Source: Spironucleus salmonicida
Taxonomy: Eukaryota > Fornicata > Diplomonadida > Hexamitidae
Length of the DNA: 64,000 nucleotides
Reading direction: 5' to 3'
Assembly (NCBI GenBank): GCA_000497125.2
Contig: CM035322.1
Span: 1,000,001 to 1,064,000, forward strand
The position numbers and the translations under genes were made by a program. Positions 63,193-64,000 of this stretch are shown piece after piece. The notes beneath the pieces are model-generated. The model was not told where the DNA came from. It searched no databases and was given only the letters and a program-made list of their open reading frames with translations. Within the stretch, counting starts at the first letter, position 1; the number at the start of each line of letters is the position of its first letter.

Positions 63193-64000
63193 TCATTACT
63201 TAGCTGATTTTTTTCTGCCTCTTTTTAATGGCAATACTGATGTTGTTGGTTCTTAAAAAGTTAGGTTAAATTCAGATTCATATTATTCTTTTTCATAAGA
63301 TTTTATAGAATCCGTTATTTAATATTTTATTCCTTGCTAATGCATATCCTTAACTTAATCACTTCCTACAAATAACATTTTAAACAGATAAAAGGGGCCT
63401 ATTCCAAATATATACTAATCTATGATAACACTAGAAGCATTAAACTAACATTTCTCTTCATGCATAACTTATTTTGCCATTATATTTATTTAATCTTCAT
63501 TAACTTAACAAACAATATACGGCTTATGATCCTGTTCTTATATAACTGTTGCTCCATTGCATAAAGATAATGCGTTGACTTTATTATGAAAGCTGGATTA
63601 TCTACATATACTTAAACTATTTGAAAGTGAAGTTTAACCCATTATGTCTGGAGCATAAATGGTACCGTTTTCGTTATAAAATAAAGCAGGACTATTACGA
63701 GACTCACGTGAATAAAATGTTAAATCTTAATTTAATTTTATTGTTTTACCAGAAATCGAAGAAACAAATATAAATTCATTATTAGATGATATTTACGTAA
63801 TTTAACCTATCCCTAACGGTAACTATGCAAATATTGAAAAATCTTAATTTATAAACTTTAGTACTCCTAATGGATTTCCTGTGATGAAATAATTTTTATA
63901 TGATCCAATTGCTGTACATTTGGAACAAAGTTCACTAACTTATAAATTCAAAGAGATACTACAGATATATACGGTTCCCTGTGAAGATAGATAAATTATA
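63193..64000 (-). CDS. Propeller-like protein, C-terminal part (runs off the window)
   Basis: 268 codons are visible to TGA; the start lies beyond 64000. Repeated short strand pairs (GTVYICSISLNLQVSELCSK, NPLGVLKFINQDFSIFAQLP, NEFIFVSSISGKTIKLNQDL, VNALSLCNGATVIQEQDHKP) suggest a WD40-like beta-propeller. The C-terminus is a helix plus a basic stretch (LPLKRGRKKSAKQ) resembling a nuclear localisation signal. Family not identified. AT-rich codons with many TAA as Gln. Confidence 0.6.

Overview
The window reads as nuclear DNA of a eukaryote that uses TAA and TAG for glutamine and TGA as its only stop. About 45 distinct protein genes stay open only under that code. At one position of the duplicated haemolysin-III genes, CAG in one copy stands opposite TAG in the other. 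No intron is clearly visible. Genes are packed in tight clusters: convergent neighbours often lie 3-20 bp apart and divergent starts 59-107 bp apart. The clusters are separated by very AT-rich stretches of 0.3-3 kb. A cysteine-rich single-pass surface protein, the code and the intron-poor layout point to a hexamitin diplomonad (Hexamita/Spironucleus-like). A ciliate has the same code and remains the main alternative.

Layout. 1-2975 is AT-rich with no gene seen. 2976-11094 holds a palmitoyl-protein thioesterase with a membrane anchor, a type I membrane protein, a small coil protein, a cN-II-type 5'-nucleotidase lacking its N-terminus, CPSF30, a protein kinase and a PROPPIN (FRRG) protein. 11095-13578 is mostly AT-rich with one small gene. 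13579-20942 holds SBDS, two unknown proteins, a large helical protein, a TBC-like protein, MIF, an orphan helix-turn-helix protein and a small gene; its diverged paralogue is at 21660. 23941-31040 holds an N-myristoylation candidate, a JJJ1/DNAJC21 co-chaperone, a membrane protein, a 1081-residue coiled coil and the V-ATPase proteolipid. 31665-39070 holds the cysteine-rich membrane protein, an ankyrin-repeat protein, a La-motif protein, several unknowns, SUMO and a Myb-like protein. 40265-49991 holds a histidine phosphatase, two haemolysin-III/PAQR proteins flanking V-ATPase subunit D, an alpha/beta hydrolase, an 1179-residue protein with a GTPase-like end, ADF/cofilin, a sphingomyelinase-like phosphodiesterase and a tiny protein related to the one at 12399.

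50548-60753 is a head-to-tail array of five visually identical 1989-bp units plus a 261-bp sixth start. Each unit has a signal recognition particle (SRP) RNA gene, a basic 139-residue protein and an N-terminally truncated deoxyhypusine synthase; the sixth copy is SRP RNA only. An MFS transporter and a partial propeller-like protein close the window.

Together these are ordinary cell-maintenance genes: translation (SBDS, JJJ1, SRP RNA, deoxyhypusine synthase), acidification (two V-ATPase subunits), RNA processing (CPSF30, La), membrane traffic (TBC-like, PROPPIN) and lipid metabolism. All functional names rest on motifs and remembered family sequences; no database search was run.
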